A stretch of DNA of 64,000 nucleotides from contig JASWHV010000004.1 in NCBI GenBank assembly GCA_030760725.1, positions 52,171,136 through 52,235,135 of the forward strand, given 5' to 3'. Each line of letters opens with the position of its first letter. Position 1 is the first letter of the stretch. Of this stretch, positions 1 through 12,105 are shown one piece after another. Source of the DNA: Neostapfia colusana (taxonomy: Eukaryota > Streptophyta > Magnoliopsida > Poales > Poaceae). A model generated the notes under the pieces. It had not been told where the DNA came from and did no database searches. It saw only the letters and a list, made by a program, of their open reading frames with translations. The position numbers and the translations under genes are program-made.

Positions 1-2171
1 TTTTCCAGTTTTGGTTCAAACTTCAACTAGCTATAACTTTTGTTAGGAAGCTCCAAATTTAGTGAACTAAATTTTTCTGAATTCAGCTTTTTGAGTACTT
101 TCCAGCCAAATAAATTTCAGCTCATGAAACTTAATAGTTTTCCGGAATTAATTCCATAATGTTTAAATTGTTCGGAACTTTATCTGGAGAATTACCTTGT
201 GAAAAATTATGAAATTTGGCTGGGAGGTTCATTTAAAAATCATTTAGTGACAGTAACAATTTCAGGTCAATCCAAGTTCATTTAGTCCCCCTAATGGTGT
301 GGTTAAGTGAACTTCCCTGAGAAAATAGAAAAATGTACAGAAACATTTTCAGTTTTTTCTTAAATCTTGTCTAGGACATAATTTCATCTAGAATGCTTCA
401 AATGACATGAAACCAATTCCATTAGAACTATCTCAAATTCTAGTTTCCAAAGAGTAATGGTTGGAGCCATGAAAATCCCTGGAATTCCTTAGAGGATCTA
501 CTAATGACCAACTAGGCTTTTATTTGTACAAACTTCAAATGAACTTTGTCTCAAATGAAACTGGGTCAAGACTCTGGTTTGGACCCTACCAAGCCACCAT
601 AAAAATTTCAGAGCAAAAGGGGAGGTCTAGCTAGAGTTATGGGAGTTACATAATCATTTCTAAACATTGCATTTAAATTGACATGTAGTATATTGTTTTC
701 GTGTAGTCGCTGAAGGCGAAAAAACTCTGGAGGTGCTTGACTTTCTCCTTCCGGACGAAGCCCTAACCTCTGACCAGCAGCAACAAGTCAAGCCCTGGTT
801 TGCATTAACCATTTTTTACAAAGTTTTGCTTTATTTATACTTAGTATGTGGTCTATATGTGCATTAGGTGTAGGATGATTGAAACCCAAGTGCATAGCCA
901 GATTATTCCCACAGGAGTGTGGGTAGTGTATAAGTCCTCGAGTAGTATACGCTGTGCTTAATGTTCATAGAACTTCAGTACAAGTCGAGTAGTTGGAATC
1001 TACTCGCGAGTTTAGGAGTCGGGACACACGGGATTGGTTTAAGTGATGTGAGATCATTTTAGTAAGAAAATGAGGCTAGGCAGGGGCTATGGCGCAGCAA
1101 GAGGAAGTCTTGTGTGCGCAGCCCTGTCCCTGTTGACTGAGGACCGATCCGTGTGCGGCCCTGCTGAACAAGTATTGAACGTACCGAAGGCATATCGGAC
1201 ATATGGGCCCCGATAAACCGATGTAACCTAAACCTCCGGGCATCGAGGCATAGCACACCGATTTATAGGTGTAGGTTGAGGGCAGAAAGGTGGAAATCTG
1301 CTAACGGGGATAGAGAGATGCTCTGTGTAGGGAACCTCCTGCTCGTGTCGGTGCGACCAGTTCAACGTTTGGGCTGTTGGGTGAAAGGTTGTCCCGTACG
1401 ACACGGGGTGAGCATGCTGTGTGCAGCTCCACATGTGGGCGTACGTGACGTGCTATTCGGGTATCCCTGAAGGTGTATATCGAGTCGATTCGCCGTCCCT
1501 CACGGTGATGAGCACCGCTTGTTCACTGCATCGTGTCGTAGATAAATTATGGAATGTTATAATTCAATTCTGCTGATATGTATAATTGTATTGCTACATG
1601 TGTGCCACCAAATATTTCTTACTAAATTTCAAATTCATGAACTGTTAACTTGTGGCTAAAAGATGAAATAAGGATGAACTTGTAGGTGTGTCCGTTTGCT
1701 GCAATTTACCATCCTATGTTCGTTGTACACTACATGTAGAGTTTCATGCCTAGTTGAGTGGGTTAAGTCTTGTTGAGCCATCGTGCTATTGGTTGCTGCT
1801 TAAGTGTTTTTCAGGTGAAGAGTATCCCGCGGACTCGGGTTACGTGTCCACCGGCGAGGGCTACCCTCCGTCTGGGACCATGGCTGAGTGAGCCGTACAC
1901 GCCGCGCTGAGCTGAGGAGTGCAGCTAGTGTGGGTTGCCCATATGGTTGGGCAACCAACTTTTGCTAGATAGAGGTGTGTGAGTTGTATAAACGTAGCTT
2001 CCGCTTTTGTAATCCAAATACCAGTTTGTAACTGAAGTCTTGTACTACTTTGTACAATTCAGTTGGTTTTCTATGTAATACAATGTTGTTCTTATGATGT
2101 GTGCTATCGGGTGTCTCATCGTGCGGCACCACCCTCTGAGATACTGGATGAGCGGATTCCGGTCCGCCACA
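1..2171 (+). repeat. E1 5' LTR, 3' part
   Basis: The window opens inside this LTR. It ends in CCGCCACA, followed directly by a PBS. Bases 1-1370 correspond to about 13160-14521 in the 3' LTR of the same element. Bases 1060-1320 belong to a well conserved block also seen in the other Tekay LTRs (about 14220, 40440, 50850, 61050). Small ORFs on both strands here are LTR sequence and not genes. Confidence 0.88.
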
Positions 2172-4146
2172 GGATGGTGTCAGAGCTGCATTGGGGATAG
2201 CACACTAATTAAGGACTGTATTACGGGAAAACTTAGGTTTACGGTGAGGATTCACTAGTTTGCTCAAGTAAGGACTATATTAGCATAGTTACTTAAAGTG
2301 ACAAGACTAACATATGTGTTATAATTCTGGAATTTTGAGTATGTAACGACGCACCTACGCTCAGGTAAAAATGGTAAGGAACGCCACCGAAAGCGGTTCA
2401 ATTTAAGTTAGCTCCCCTGACGAGGAACGTGGTTCAGGGATAGGTCTCACAGCTTTGTGTGAGACGTCAATATGAAACTCTTGGACTCCTCATGTTCCTG
2501 AGTTCATATGAAACGCTGATCCCTAGCGTGCATTAGGCAAGCAAGTGGAGACCCCATCGTGTGGTCAGTAAGGCGATAGTGTGTTCGTCTGGAAATTGCC
2601 CAGGGGGACATACACAGCGCTTGCCATTGGCGTGCCCTGCAGGGCAGTAGGTGGTACCTGTTGGGGTGATAAAATACCCAACCATGACGACCCGTTCGCG
2701 CTCTACTCGGGTTCCCCATCGTGTGGTGTTAAAACACGATCACATACCTTGAGACGTGGCTTAACTCAAGGATGGCCGTATGGCAATGATACAGGCGTTT
2801 GTATTTATTTTTAAATATGGACCTGCCCAAAATAGAAATAACCCTTGGGTGCATCATTATTGTGTGTTCTTCTGCAGGTACTAACCACGTATGTATCCCG
2901 TGTAGTATACGTGTGCGAGAGACCGTTTAGTGCCACAATTGAGACGTATATGCCGGTATAACCCGGTTACGATTTTTTTGTGAGGAACGTAGTACCGACA
3001 TATAATCAGCATGTCCATTAAAGATAATAATAACCAGGAACTAAAATCACCAATTTTCAACATGTAGGACCCTGGTTGGGTAGAAAAATTCAATAGTTAA
3101 TCAGTTTAGCTCAAAGGGATTGAAAACAGAGTGCTCTGTTTTGGCAGCAAGTCTACTGAACTTTAACAGAGCATAACTCGCAGAGCATTTATCCAATGGA
3201 GGTGTGGGATATAGTTCTAAAAAGAGGTTTAAGTGCTCTACAACTTTGCTGTAGACTTCCAGAGCTGAATCACACCTTAAACTGGCTGAAATTCCAGATG
3301 ATTGTAAACTGTCCAGAACCAGGACAGATTCATAACATTCTCTGGACTGTTCTGTTTTTCAAGCATAACTTCATGTTGAAAAATCTAAAATTATCATATG
3401 ATACATATTTGGAAAGGGTATGAGATGTGTTACATCTTTGTAATTCAATGTTTCTCCAATTTCAGCACAGAATTCAGTGGAAGTTAGAGTTGAAAACAGC
3501 AACTTCCAAAGGAGGTGCTGTTGAAATTCATCCAGAAATTCTGTTGATTTTGAATTATCATAACTTTTTAACCAGAGCTGATCTGAGGGCAAATAAATAC
3601 TCGTTGGAAATATAATGAAGTTAACTTTAACTTTGTTATTCAGCTTGGGTCATGAAAATGCCCAGCACCAGATCAAAATCTGGAATATGTAGAAACTGGT
3701 CATCCTGGCAGAGGGATGACAGTTGAACTCATTTGAGAGATTGTTGTACCCTAGTGGGTTTGAGTACTTCCAATGGGGTAGAACATACTCATGAGTGGTT
3801 ATCTTCAACTAGTGAAAGATTTGAGTAGGTTCTTACTCAATTTTCTTTTGCTAGAGACCATGTTTGTTTCGTCTTGAAGATAAAAGGGTAGTATACGTGA
3901 TGACGAAGCGATATTAACATCTCGTAGTGACCAAACATAGTTGAGATAAACTTCCAAAGAGGAAGTCCGTCAAGTTGGATTTAACTAGCTTGTATTTTGT
4001 CTGGTAATGGTGTACTTGTGCAAAGTTACTACATTATCTGCATACGAGATGTATCACATGTTTTACTGTCATTATGTTTTACGCCTATTTTATTGGACTG
4101 CATGAAGTATGTTGCGGGACTGATTTTTATTATCGTATGGTTGCAG
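2172..4146 (+). other. E1 untranslated leader
   Basis: About 2 kb between PBS and gag with no credible protein. It is alignable to the E2 leader (41552-43402) and the E3 leader (62161-64000). Shared landmarks include CTGCAGGTACTAACCACGTA near 2875 and a stretch rich in short A/T tracts near 3100-3650. It ends in TATGGTTGCAG directly before the gag ATG, which resembles a splice acceptor. Confidence 0.8.
2175..2186 (+). other. Primer binding site (initiator Met tRNA), E1
   Basis: TGGTGTCAGAGC lies three bases after the LTR end. It differs by one base from TGGTATCAGAGC, the usual plant PBS complementary to the 3' end of tRNA-iMet and seen in E2 and E3. It fixes the LTR boundary and the direction of the element. 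Confidence 0.85.
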
Positions 4147-7100
4147 ATGGTTCGCACTCGGGCCACGCATGAGGTCGGTGGCTCCAGCCAGCAGGGGGGG
4201 TGATGAGTCCCAGCCACCTGCCTACGACAGCACCCCGCAGCAACAACCACCACCGCCGCCTCCGCTCACACTAGCGGATGTGATCGCGGCACTGGTGGGT
4301 AATTGTGAGGAGCAGACCGATCTGCTCCGCACCATGGTGCAAAATACGTCCCAGGCGGGGGGGGGGGGGGGCGTCCAGAGAGGGGGCCTCGTGAGCCCCA
4401 TGTTGTGACGTACTCGGACTTCATGAGTACGCACCCTCCGGTGTTCACTGAAGCAGCAGAACCCCTGGAGGCTGACAATTGGCTGCGGACAATTGAGTCC
4501 AAGTTCGGGCTGCTCCAATATACGGAGCGGCAGAAGACTCTGTTCGTGGCGCAGCAGCTGCACAGTGCCGCTGGTGTGTGGTGGGCAAACTATGTCGCCT
4601 CACTGCCGGCTGGCCATGCCGTGGAGTGGGAAAAATTCCGGGAGGCGTTCCACGCCTACCATATACCTCCCGGGATAATGAAGCGGAAGTTCCAAGAGTT
4701 CTTGGAGCTGAAGCAGGGCGGGAGGAGTGCCCACGACTACTCCCATGCCTTCAACCATCTGGCGCAGTATGCGTCAGATTATGTCTCCACTGAGGAGAAC
4801 AAGCGAGAGCACTTCTATCGGGGATTAAATCCCGAGATGAAGACGCATCTCGTCCAGTGCAATCGTGGCACATTCAACGATCTTGTCAATGCCGCGATCA
4901 TGCAAGAAGACGCTCAGCGTGAATTGGCGGCTGAGCAGCGAAAGCGCAGCACTCCACCCAGCAGTGGCGGTGGAGCTCCCCAAAAATACCGCATGGTGTA
5001 TCGGACACCATCCGGTCAGCAGTGGCATCCACCGGCGCGACCTCAGCAGTTTGTGGGTCGTTCTTTCCAGCCACCTCCGTTACGACCGCCGATGCCACCA
5101 CCGTGACCGCAACAGCAGCAGAAGATGGTACCCCGGGCGTTTCCACCGCCAACAACGTGCCCCGGGTTTCCGTCCGCTGATCAGCGGAGGGCCGCCTAGC
5201 TACACTTGTTTTACGTGTGGCCCGGTGGGCCATTTCTCGAAGGACTGTCCCCAGGGGCAGCAGAGCAGCGGGAAAGCCCAGTATCAGGGCGGTGCTCGAG
5301 GCCGACCTCCGGTCAAGAAGGTTGGTCAGCGAACCGGGGGCGTTCGGAACCTCGACAATGAGGACGCCCCGGAGGGAGAAAACGTGCTGGCGGGTACGTT
5401 CACTCTCAATGACCAAGAAGTCATCATTTTTTTCGATTCAGGTGCAACCCACAGTTTCATAAGTGCATCCTATGTGGCTAAGAATCAAATGCATGTCTTC
5501 CCAACCGACTGCTCATATATGATATGCTCACCGGGAGGGAAGATTTCAGCAAATATGATGATTCCAAAAGCACCTCTGTGCTTAGGTGGGAAGATATATC
5601 CAACCACCTTGATGATTCTTACGGGACAGAAGATTGATGCAATCTTAGGGATGTCATGGTTACGCTACCATGGCGCGGTCTTGGACACTCTATCATGGAC
5701 GGTTCATTTCAATTCTCCTTTTCACCATCCACATTCAATGATATTAGACAACCCTATCCTGGAAGTTTCAGCCACTAATAATACTGAAGCTCTCAAGTTA
5801 GAGGACAGTCCGGGAATACCGCGATGTGTTTCCGGATGATCTTCCGGGCATGCCACCTGAGTGGGATATGGAGTTCAAGATTGAGCTTGCACCCTGGACT
5901 ACTCTTATCTCACGGAGACCATATAAAATGGCTCCTAACGAGCTGGCTGAATTGAAAGAACAGCTCAATGATCTGTTGAGCAAAGGTTTCATTAGACCGA
6001 GTTCCTCGCCATGGGGATGCTCGGCACTATTTGTAAAGAAGAAGGATGAAACCTTGAGGCTGTGTGTGGATTACCGTCTGCTCAACGCCGTCACCATCAA
6101 GAACAAATACCCACTGCCCCGCATTGACATCATGTTTGATCAGCTTGTGGGTGCAAGTGTATTCTCCAAGATGGACCTTCGCTCCGGGTATCATGAAATA
6201 AAAATCTGAGCGGAGGATATCCCGAAGACGGCCTTCTCGACGAGATATGGCTTATACGAATATCTCGTCATTTCTTTTGGTCTCACCAATGCTCCGGTAC
6301 ATTTCATGTATCTCATGAATTCGGTGTTCATGCCGGAGCTGGACAAGTTTGTTGTGGTGTTCATTGATGATATCTTGGTTTACTCCAAGACAGAAGCAGA
6401 ACACGCCGAACACTTAAGAATCGTTCTTCAACAATTGAGGGACCACAAGCTCTATGCCAAGTTTAGCAAATGTGAGTTCTGGATCAGCCAAGTGCCATTT
6501 CGGGACATATCATCTCAGCGGAAGGCAATGCGGTGGATCCAAGCAAAATTGAACAAGTGCTGAAATGGAAAGCCCCCACTTCTGTCCATGAAGTCAGAAG
6601 CTTCCTCGGTTTGGCAGGATATTACCGGAGATTCATTCCAAGTTTCTCCAAGCTTGCTAAGCCGATGACAGAATTATTGAAGAAGGGAACAAAATATGTT
6701 TGGAATGCAGCATGTGAAGGAGCGTTCCAAGCATTGGTGAAGCATCTCACAACAGCCCCGGTCTTAGCTCAACCGGATACGACCAAGTCCTTTGACGTGT
6801 ATTGTGATGCGTCCAGTATCGGGCTCGGCTGCGTGTTGATGCAAGAAGGATGTGTGGTCGCATATGGCTCATGCCAACTTCGAAACCATGAGCAGCACTA
6901 TCTGACTCATGATCTTGAGCTTGCTGCTGTGGTTTTGGCGCTGAAAATGTGGAGGCACTATCTCCTGGGGAATTTGTTGCATCTCTACACCGACCACAAG
7001 AGATTGAAGCACATCTTCACCCAGAAGGAGCTGAATATGAGACAAAGGAGGTGGTTAGAACTGATCAAATACTACGAGATTGAGATTCATTACCACCCCA

Positions 7101-8713
7101 GCAAGGCGAACGTGGTTGGCAACGCGCTGAGTCGGAAATCATATATCCATAACCTCACCATTACACCGGTGGAAGAGGACGAGCCAAGTTTATACTTGGT
7201 TCCTTATGGATCGCTCTACAACCTTGCTCTCATCCCTACCATTAGGGAGGATATCATTGTAGCTCAGAAAGTTGACAAGGGTATGGCACATCCCCGGAGA
7301 CGGATAGACAATGGAGAAATCAAATGTTTCCACAAAGATGATGAGGGGACGCTGTGGTTTAATAACCGCATAGTCGTACCCCGGAATATGGAGCTGAGGA
7401 AGAAGATACTTGATGAAGCTCACTTGTCTAAATTCTCCATTCATCCGGGCAGTAACAAAATGTACCAAGATTTGAAAAAGAGATTTTGGTGGAAACGGAT
7501 GAAGCGAGAAGTGGCTAAGTACGTATCCAAGTGTGATACGTGTAGACGAGTGAAAGCGGATCATATGTGAAAATCAGGGTGGCTGCAACCCCTGAAAATC
7601 CCGACATGGAAATGGGAAGATGTGAGCATGGATTTCATTGTGGGATTACCCCTGACTTCCAACAAGCATGATTCTATTTGGGTAATCGTGGACCGATTAA
7701 CCAAGTCGGCTCACTTCATTCCTGTGCATACACGTTACAACGCCAGCAAATATGCGGAGCTATACATTGCAAGGGTTCTATGCTTACATGGGGTACCCAA
7801 GACCATAGTCTCTGATCGAGGTGCACTATTTGTATCTCGTTTCTGGGAGCAGTTGCACGCTGCATTGGGTACTAATCTGTTTAGAAGCTCCGCCTATCAC
7901 CCTCAGACAGATGGGCAAACTGAGAGGGTGAACCAAGTACTAGAAGACATGTTGAGAGCGTGTGCCATCCACCACGGTAGAAACTGGGATGATCATCTAC
8001 CGTTGGCGGAATTCTCATACAACAACGGCTACCAAGCGAGTATCAAGATGGCACCATATGAGGCTCTCTACGGTCACAAATGCCACACTCCATTGAATTG
8101 GTGCGAGTCCGGTGAAAGGGTCACGTTCGGGGTTGATGTGGTGAACCATGCCGAAGAGCGCATTCGGATGATTCAAGCCAACTTGAAGGCCGCCCAATCC
8201 CGACAGAAAAGTTACGCTGATATGAGGCGTAGGCCGCGACACTTCGACGTCGGGGAACACGTGTATCTCAGTGTATCTCCGATGAAAGGCATGCACCGGT
8301 TCGGCGTGAAGGGGAAACTCGCTCCCCGATTCATTGGACCCTATGCTGTCACCAAGAAGTGTGGACCAGTGGCGTATAGACTGGAACTACCGGCATCTCT
8401 CGCTGGTGTTCATGACGTCCTCCATGTTTCACAACTGCGAAAATGTCTGAAGTATACGTCTGCTGTTCCCACTGAAGACATTGGCGAGCTGCAACTGGAT
8501 TTGACGTATGCTGAATATCCGGTGGCAATTATTGATGAGAAGGCTCGGACCACACGTAGCCGAACGCTGTGGTTCTACAAGATACTGTGGAGTAACCACA
8601 CCGCCGAAGAAGCGACGTGGGAGAGCGAGGAATTCCTTCGCTCAAACTACTCGGATTTTATGGCGTGTCATCACGGGCAATCTCTTCTTATATCGTCGTC
8701 TCTTCTTTTATAA
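4147..8713 (+). pseudogene. E1 gag-pol pseudogene (Gag, protease, RT, RNase H, integrase)
   Basis: A broken version of the E2 polyprotein in the same domain order. The start is ATG 4147, after TTGCAG. Readable pieces are Gag (4169-5106), zinc knuckle CFTCGPVGHFSKDC near 5208-5250, protease with DSGATHSFIS near 5437, RT with VFIDDILVYSK near 6360-6390, RNase H near 6790-7130, and integrase with a zinc finger (near 7420-7555) and core (7622-8200). Breaks relative to E2: frameshift at a 7-G run (4194-4200), frameshift at a 15-G run (4357-4371), TGA at 5104, one-base insertion near 5150, frameshift near 5810-5825, TGA at 6207, frameshift near 6500 and TGA at 7568. The C-terminus is a chromodomain-like tail with a few extra residues compared with E2. 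It is not expected to make a working polyprotein. Confidence 0.92.
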
Positions 8714-8733
8714 TCTCGGGACGAGATTCTTTT

Positions 8734-8745
8734 AAGGGGGGAGGG
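8734..8745 (+). other. Polypurine tract, E1
   Basis: AAGGGGGGAGGG, one base before the TGTAAAAGCC start of the 3' LTR. It is identical to the E2 tract at 47989-48000. It primes plus-strand DNA synthesis in this element class. Confidence 0.85.
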
Positions 8746-8746
8746 A

Positions 8747-9229
8747 TGTAAAAGCCCAAGAAATGGGCTTGCAAAAAAATGTTCATCACCTCACAACACC
8801 ACAGCTCATGTGGTGGATGTCTCATGAACACTTGTGAAGAGCAAGTAGGAGTCATACACATAAACATGGAAGGTTGAGCTCACCCTTAGACCTTAAATAT
8901 CCTTGGGAAGGCTCAGGCCAAATTTCATGCAAATCCAATTCTTTTTGAGGCATTTTTGGAGACATTTGAAAAAGGGGCCAATTTGAATGCAAATTCAAAT
9001 TGCAGCCACTTTCATCAATTGAATTCAAAAGTTGACTTCATATTCAAACTCAGCACATTTTTCTGAGTTAGTCCACCCATTTTCATCCTCATTGGAGTTC
9101 ATCTTGTCGGGAGCTAAATTTGCATTAATTCTAACTGAATTTGAATTTCAAATTCAAATGGGCAGCAAATTTAGCCCAAACAAAATTCAGTTGAGGAAAT
9201 CAAATTCAAACCATAACTTTATGGCTAAG
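8747..9229 (+). repeat. E1 3' LTR, first part
   Basis: Starts TGTAAAAGCCCAAG right after the PPT and aligns with the start of the E2 LTRs (37593, 48002). It is interrupted at 9229/9230 by a solo LTR and resumes at 12106. The last five bases, CTAAG (9225-9229), are one copy of the target site duplication of that insertion. Confidence 0.88.
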
Positions 9230-11401
9230 TGTGACACCCGGTTCCGAAAATAGAACCAAGTGAATGCATATGTGTGCCCAGGATGTTCATCACACATACA
9301 CATGTAATCCACAAACTGAATTCAGAATATAACCAGGAATAAATAGTGTTTAAGTATTTTATTACATTGACTCATTGTCTCACTCATGAATCTCTAACTT
9401 ATTCTTGCAGAGGAAGTCTCTAAACGACAGCGGAAATAACTAAATAGCAGCAGGCTCCATCTTCAACTCCACAGGCATGTTGACTGTAGTTCGCACGCCT
9501 AGTACTCCACATGGTCCTCGAAGTACTCTTCTCCTGTTGCTGATGTTTATGTGATAATGCAAGGGTGAGTACATGTCGTACTCAGCAAGTGCGGAAAAAG
9601 AATGACATGTAGCTTACAACAAGGTAGGAAATAAAAAGGCTCATTGCAGCAAGCAAATTTTATTTCACAAAAATGATAAAAACAGCAACTATTTATAAGT
9701 GAAATTTATCCCAACATGACCAAGTAATTCAGCAATATTTTCTTATCATAAATCAGCACTTATGAAGTCTCATTCAGCCAATATTCTTTCTTAAGTTCAT
9801 CTCATACTCATAAATATTCATACCCATCTCATTTTCATATAACCGAAACCAAACTCAATGTCATGACTCAAAACAGTCCCAAAACCAATTCCAATGACCA
9901 TACCATTACCATACCAAATAACCATCCCAAGTTTTCCCTCTAATCATGGAAGTTGGCCAGGTGCTTGTGACCGGAAGCACGACTATCATGATAGTTTTAC
10001 ACTCTGCAGAGGTGGCACCACTTTACCCACAAGTTCGTGATTTCATCACCCGTCGGCGACTGCAGAACCTCCATTTACACAACCGTCGTGTATGACCAAG
10101 AGATCACAAAATAGCCTTTACAAAGGGGCTACTAGATGTATGGACTCACTGAGTTTTCACCGGCAGGCTCGAATGACCATTCTCCCACCCATGGGCCACC
10201 CTCTTGTGCCATGCACTTCCCAGGGCAGTCCTCTCTCGACTCCCATTCCCCGCGCCATCCACGGTCCATAACAAGCTAGCAACACTCCTAATTAATCAGC
10301 TAAGCCGCACCCATACTTGGCCTAATGGTGGCACTGTTTTCCTGGCATATTCTCGCATGAACCGGTCCTTAGATCTACGTCAAGCACCACCATCTCATCC
10401 AGCAACATTCACGAACCAAGCTTGCCTAGATCTCCCCGAGTGCATGCCCATTAACATTCTCAAGATCTCATCATTATTATTCATATGAGTGCAGTAGCTA
10501 GACACGTTTTAATTCAGCTTCCCGTAGCCCGTAGATTAAGCGAAGCAAAAAGGAAAAATGACCGTACCCGACTCATGAACTTTCCCGGTGACAAGGATGG
10601 TTAACAAAACTAGTAAACTCCTATAAAAGGTGTCCCATCAAGTTGACTCAAGCATACGAGTTTTCGCAAACAAAACAGTTTCAAAACATGGGATCAATAT
10701 GGTCAAGGGGCACTTGCCTTGCTCCTGTGGTCCTTGCTGTTCGAACGTCTCAAAGTCTTGGTGCTGTAGTTCCTCGTAGATGGCCTCTTGAGCTTGTTCT
10801 TCTACTCATGACCACACACATACAAAATTTACAGAAATCAAACATCATGCACAAACTTTACTCAAGATGCGATGGGGTAGATTAATGCAAATCCTATGGT
10901 GCTGTTTTATTAAACCAGTTTGTACGTGTTCTTGCAAGTTTTAACGGTCTTTCATGGGGTTTTATGATGAACAACGGTGTAGGGATTAAATGTGGACGTG
11001 GTGATGATCTTGACTCAAGATCTAGATCAATTCCACCGTCGAAGACCGATCAAAACACGATCTGTCCACACGTAAAAGTTTCTGCTCGAAGGTGGCGAAG
11101 AAAACGGATGCGTAGAAACAGCGGCGACGTCATAAGATGGGTAATGGTGACCTACCTCACTTCCTTTTGGTGGCAGGGCCTGCCTCCTAGCAATGGCAGC
11201 AGTGGAGAATTTTTCTATGGAAAATTTTGGTAGGACAGATCGTCGGGCTTCTTCTCTGGCGATGGTGGGGCTCGACAGGGCTCGACGGCGGCCAAATTCT
11301 GGCAAGGGGGGGACTTGGTGACTTGGCAGAAAGAAAGGGGACTTGGCAGCAGGGGGCGGACGTTCAAAATAGAGAGGGGTCGGCCAAGGGGGTGAGGGTT
11401 A

Positions 11402-11409
11402 TATTTATA
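11402..11409 (-). promoter_or_regulatory. Possible TATA box in Y solo LTR
   Basis: TATAAATA on the minus strand, in the sense orientation of the LTR. This is only a motif match. The position, about 0.7 kb into the LTR, is plausible for a U3 promoter. Confidence 0.4.
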
Positions 11410-11639
11410 AGGGGAAAAAGAGGAGTCCTACTCCAATTGGAGCTGAAATAAGAGTCCAACTCAATTTTGGATCTCAACAAACTTATCTTTTCAGTTAGGT
11501 GCGGCAGCCTTGGGGATTCTATCCCCCCAAATGTGGGGAAAATTCCCCTTTTGTGGAATTGGGGAATTTGGAAAATTTGGCGGAAAATTGGGGAAATTTC
11601 GGAATGGCTTATCTGAGCTATCTTTTTTCCCATTCCTCA

Positions 11640-12045
11640 CCATTTCTATGTCACTTGCTCCATTTCTACATTCCCCTCTCTATTTCTATGTCCCATTCTC
11701 CATTTCTACATCACCCTATCCATTTCTATGTCCCATTCTCCATTTCTACATTCCCCTCTCCATTTTTATGTCCCATTCTCCATTTCTACATTGCCCTTCT
11801 CCATTTCTATGCCTCATTCTCCATTTCTATATTCCCTTCTCCATTTCTGTGTTTTTCCTCCATTTCTATGGTTCCTTCCTCCATTTCTATGGTTCTTTCT
11901 CCATTTCTATGGTTCCTTCCTCCATTTCTATGGTTCTTTCTCTATTTATATGGTTCTTTTCTCCATTTCTATGGTTCTTTCTCCATTTCTATAGTTCTTT
12001 CTCCATTCCTATAGTTCTTTCTCCATTTCTACATCTTTTATAATG
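11640..12045. repeat. Minisatellite of CCATTTCTATG-type units
   Basis: About 25 imperfect units built on TCCATTTCTA(T/C) plus a variable spacer (GTCCCATTC, GGTTCTTTC, GGTTCCTTCC). The spacing is about 20-25 bases at the left and about 20 at the right. It produces long overlapping Phe/Ser/Leu-rich ORFs in several frames, which are artefacts. It lies within the solo LTR, near its 5' end in the sense orientation. Confidence 0.9.
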
Positions 12046-12105
12046 TTCCTCTACATGAAAAATGTATGCAATGCATGCAAATGAATTTGAGGGTGTTACA
12101 CTAAG

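Larger units (their letters stand above)
9230..12100 (-). mobile_element. Solo LTR of gypsy family Y (minus orientation), TSD CTAAG
   Basis: This 2,871-bp block starts TGTGACACCC and ends GGGTGTTACA, which are near-perfect inverted termini. It is flanked by CTAAG at 9225-9229 and 12101-12105. It has no PBS, PPT or coding region, so it is a solo LTR left by recombination between the two LTRs of one insertion. Its reverse complement resembles the Y LTR at 16643-20048: same ends, similar text around ACCGGTTCATG, CTCTGCAGAG and the TTCACTTGGTT end. The orientation is therefore minus. A short tandem array lies at 11640-12045 and a TATA-like site on the minus strand at 11402-11409. ORFs inside it, including about 170-residue Phe/Ser-rich ones, come from the tandem array and are not genes. 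Confidence 0.88.

Noticed and set aside
4029..4563. Minus-strand ORFs opposite E1 gag
   Set aside because: Shadows of the gag frame. Composition and length follow from the Pro/Gln-rich sense codons.
11499..12043. Overlapping Phe/Ser-rich ORFs of 88-177 residues
   Set aside because: They are translations of the CCATTTCTATG tandem array in several frames. They have no start context or domain and lie inside a solo LTR.
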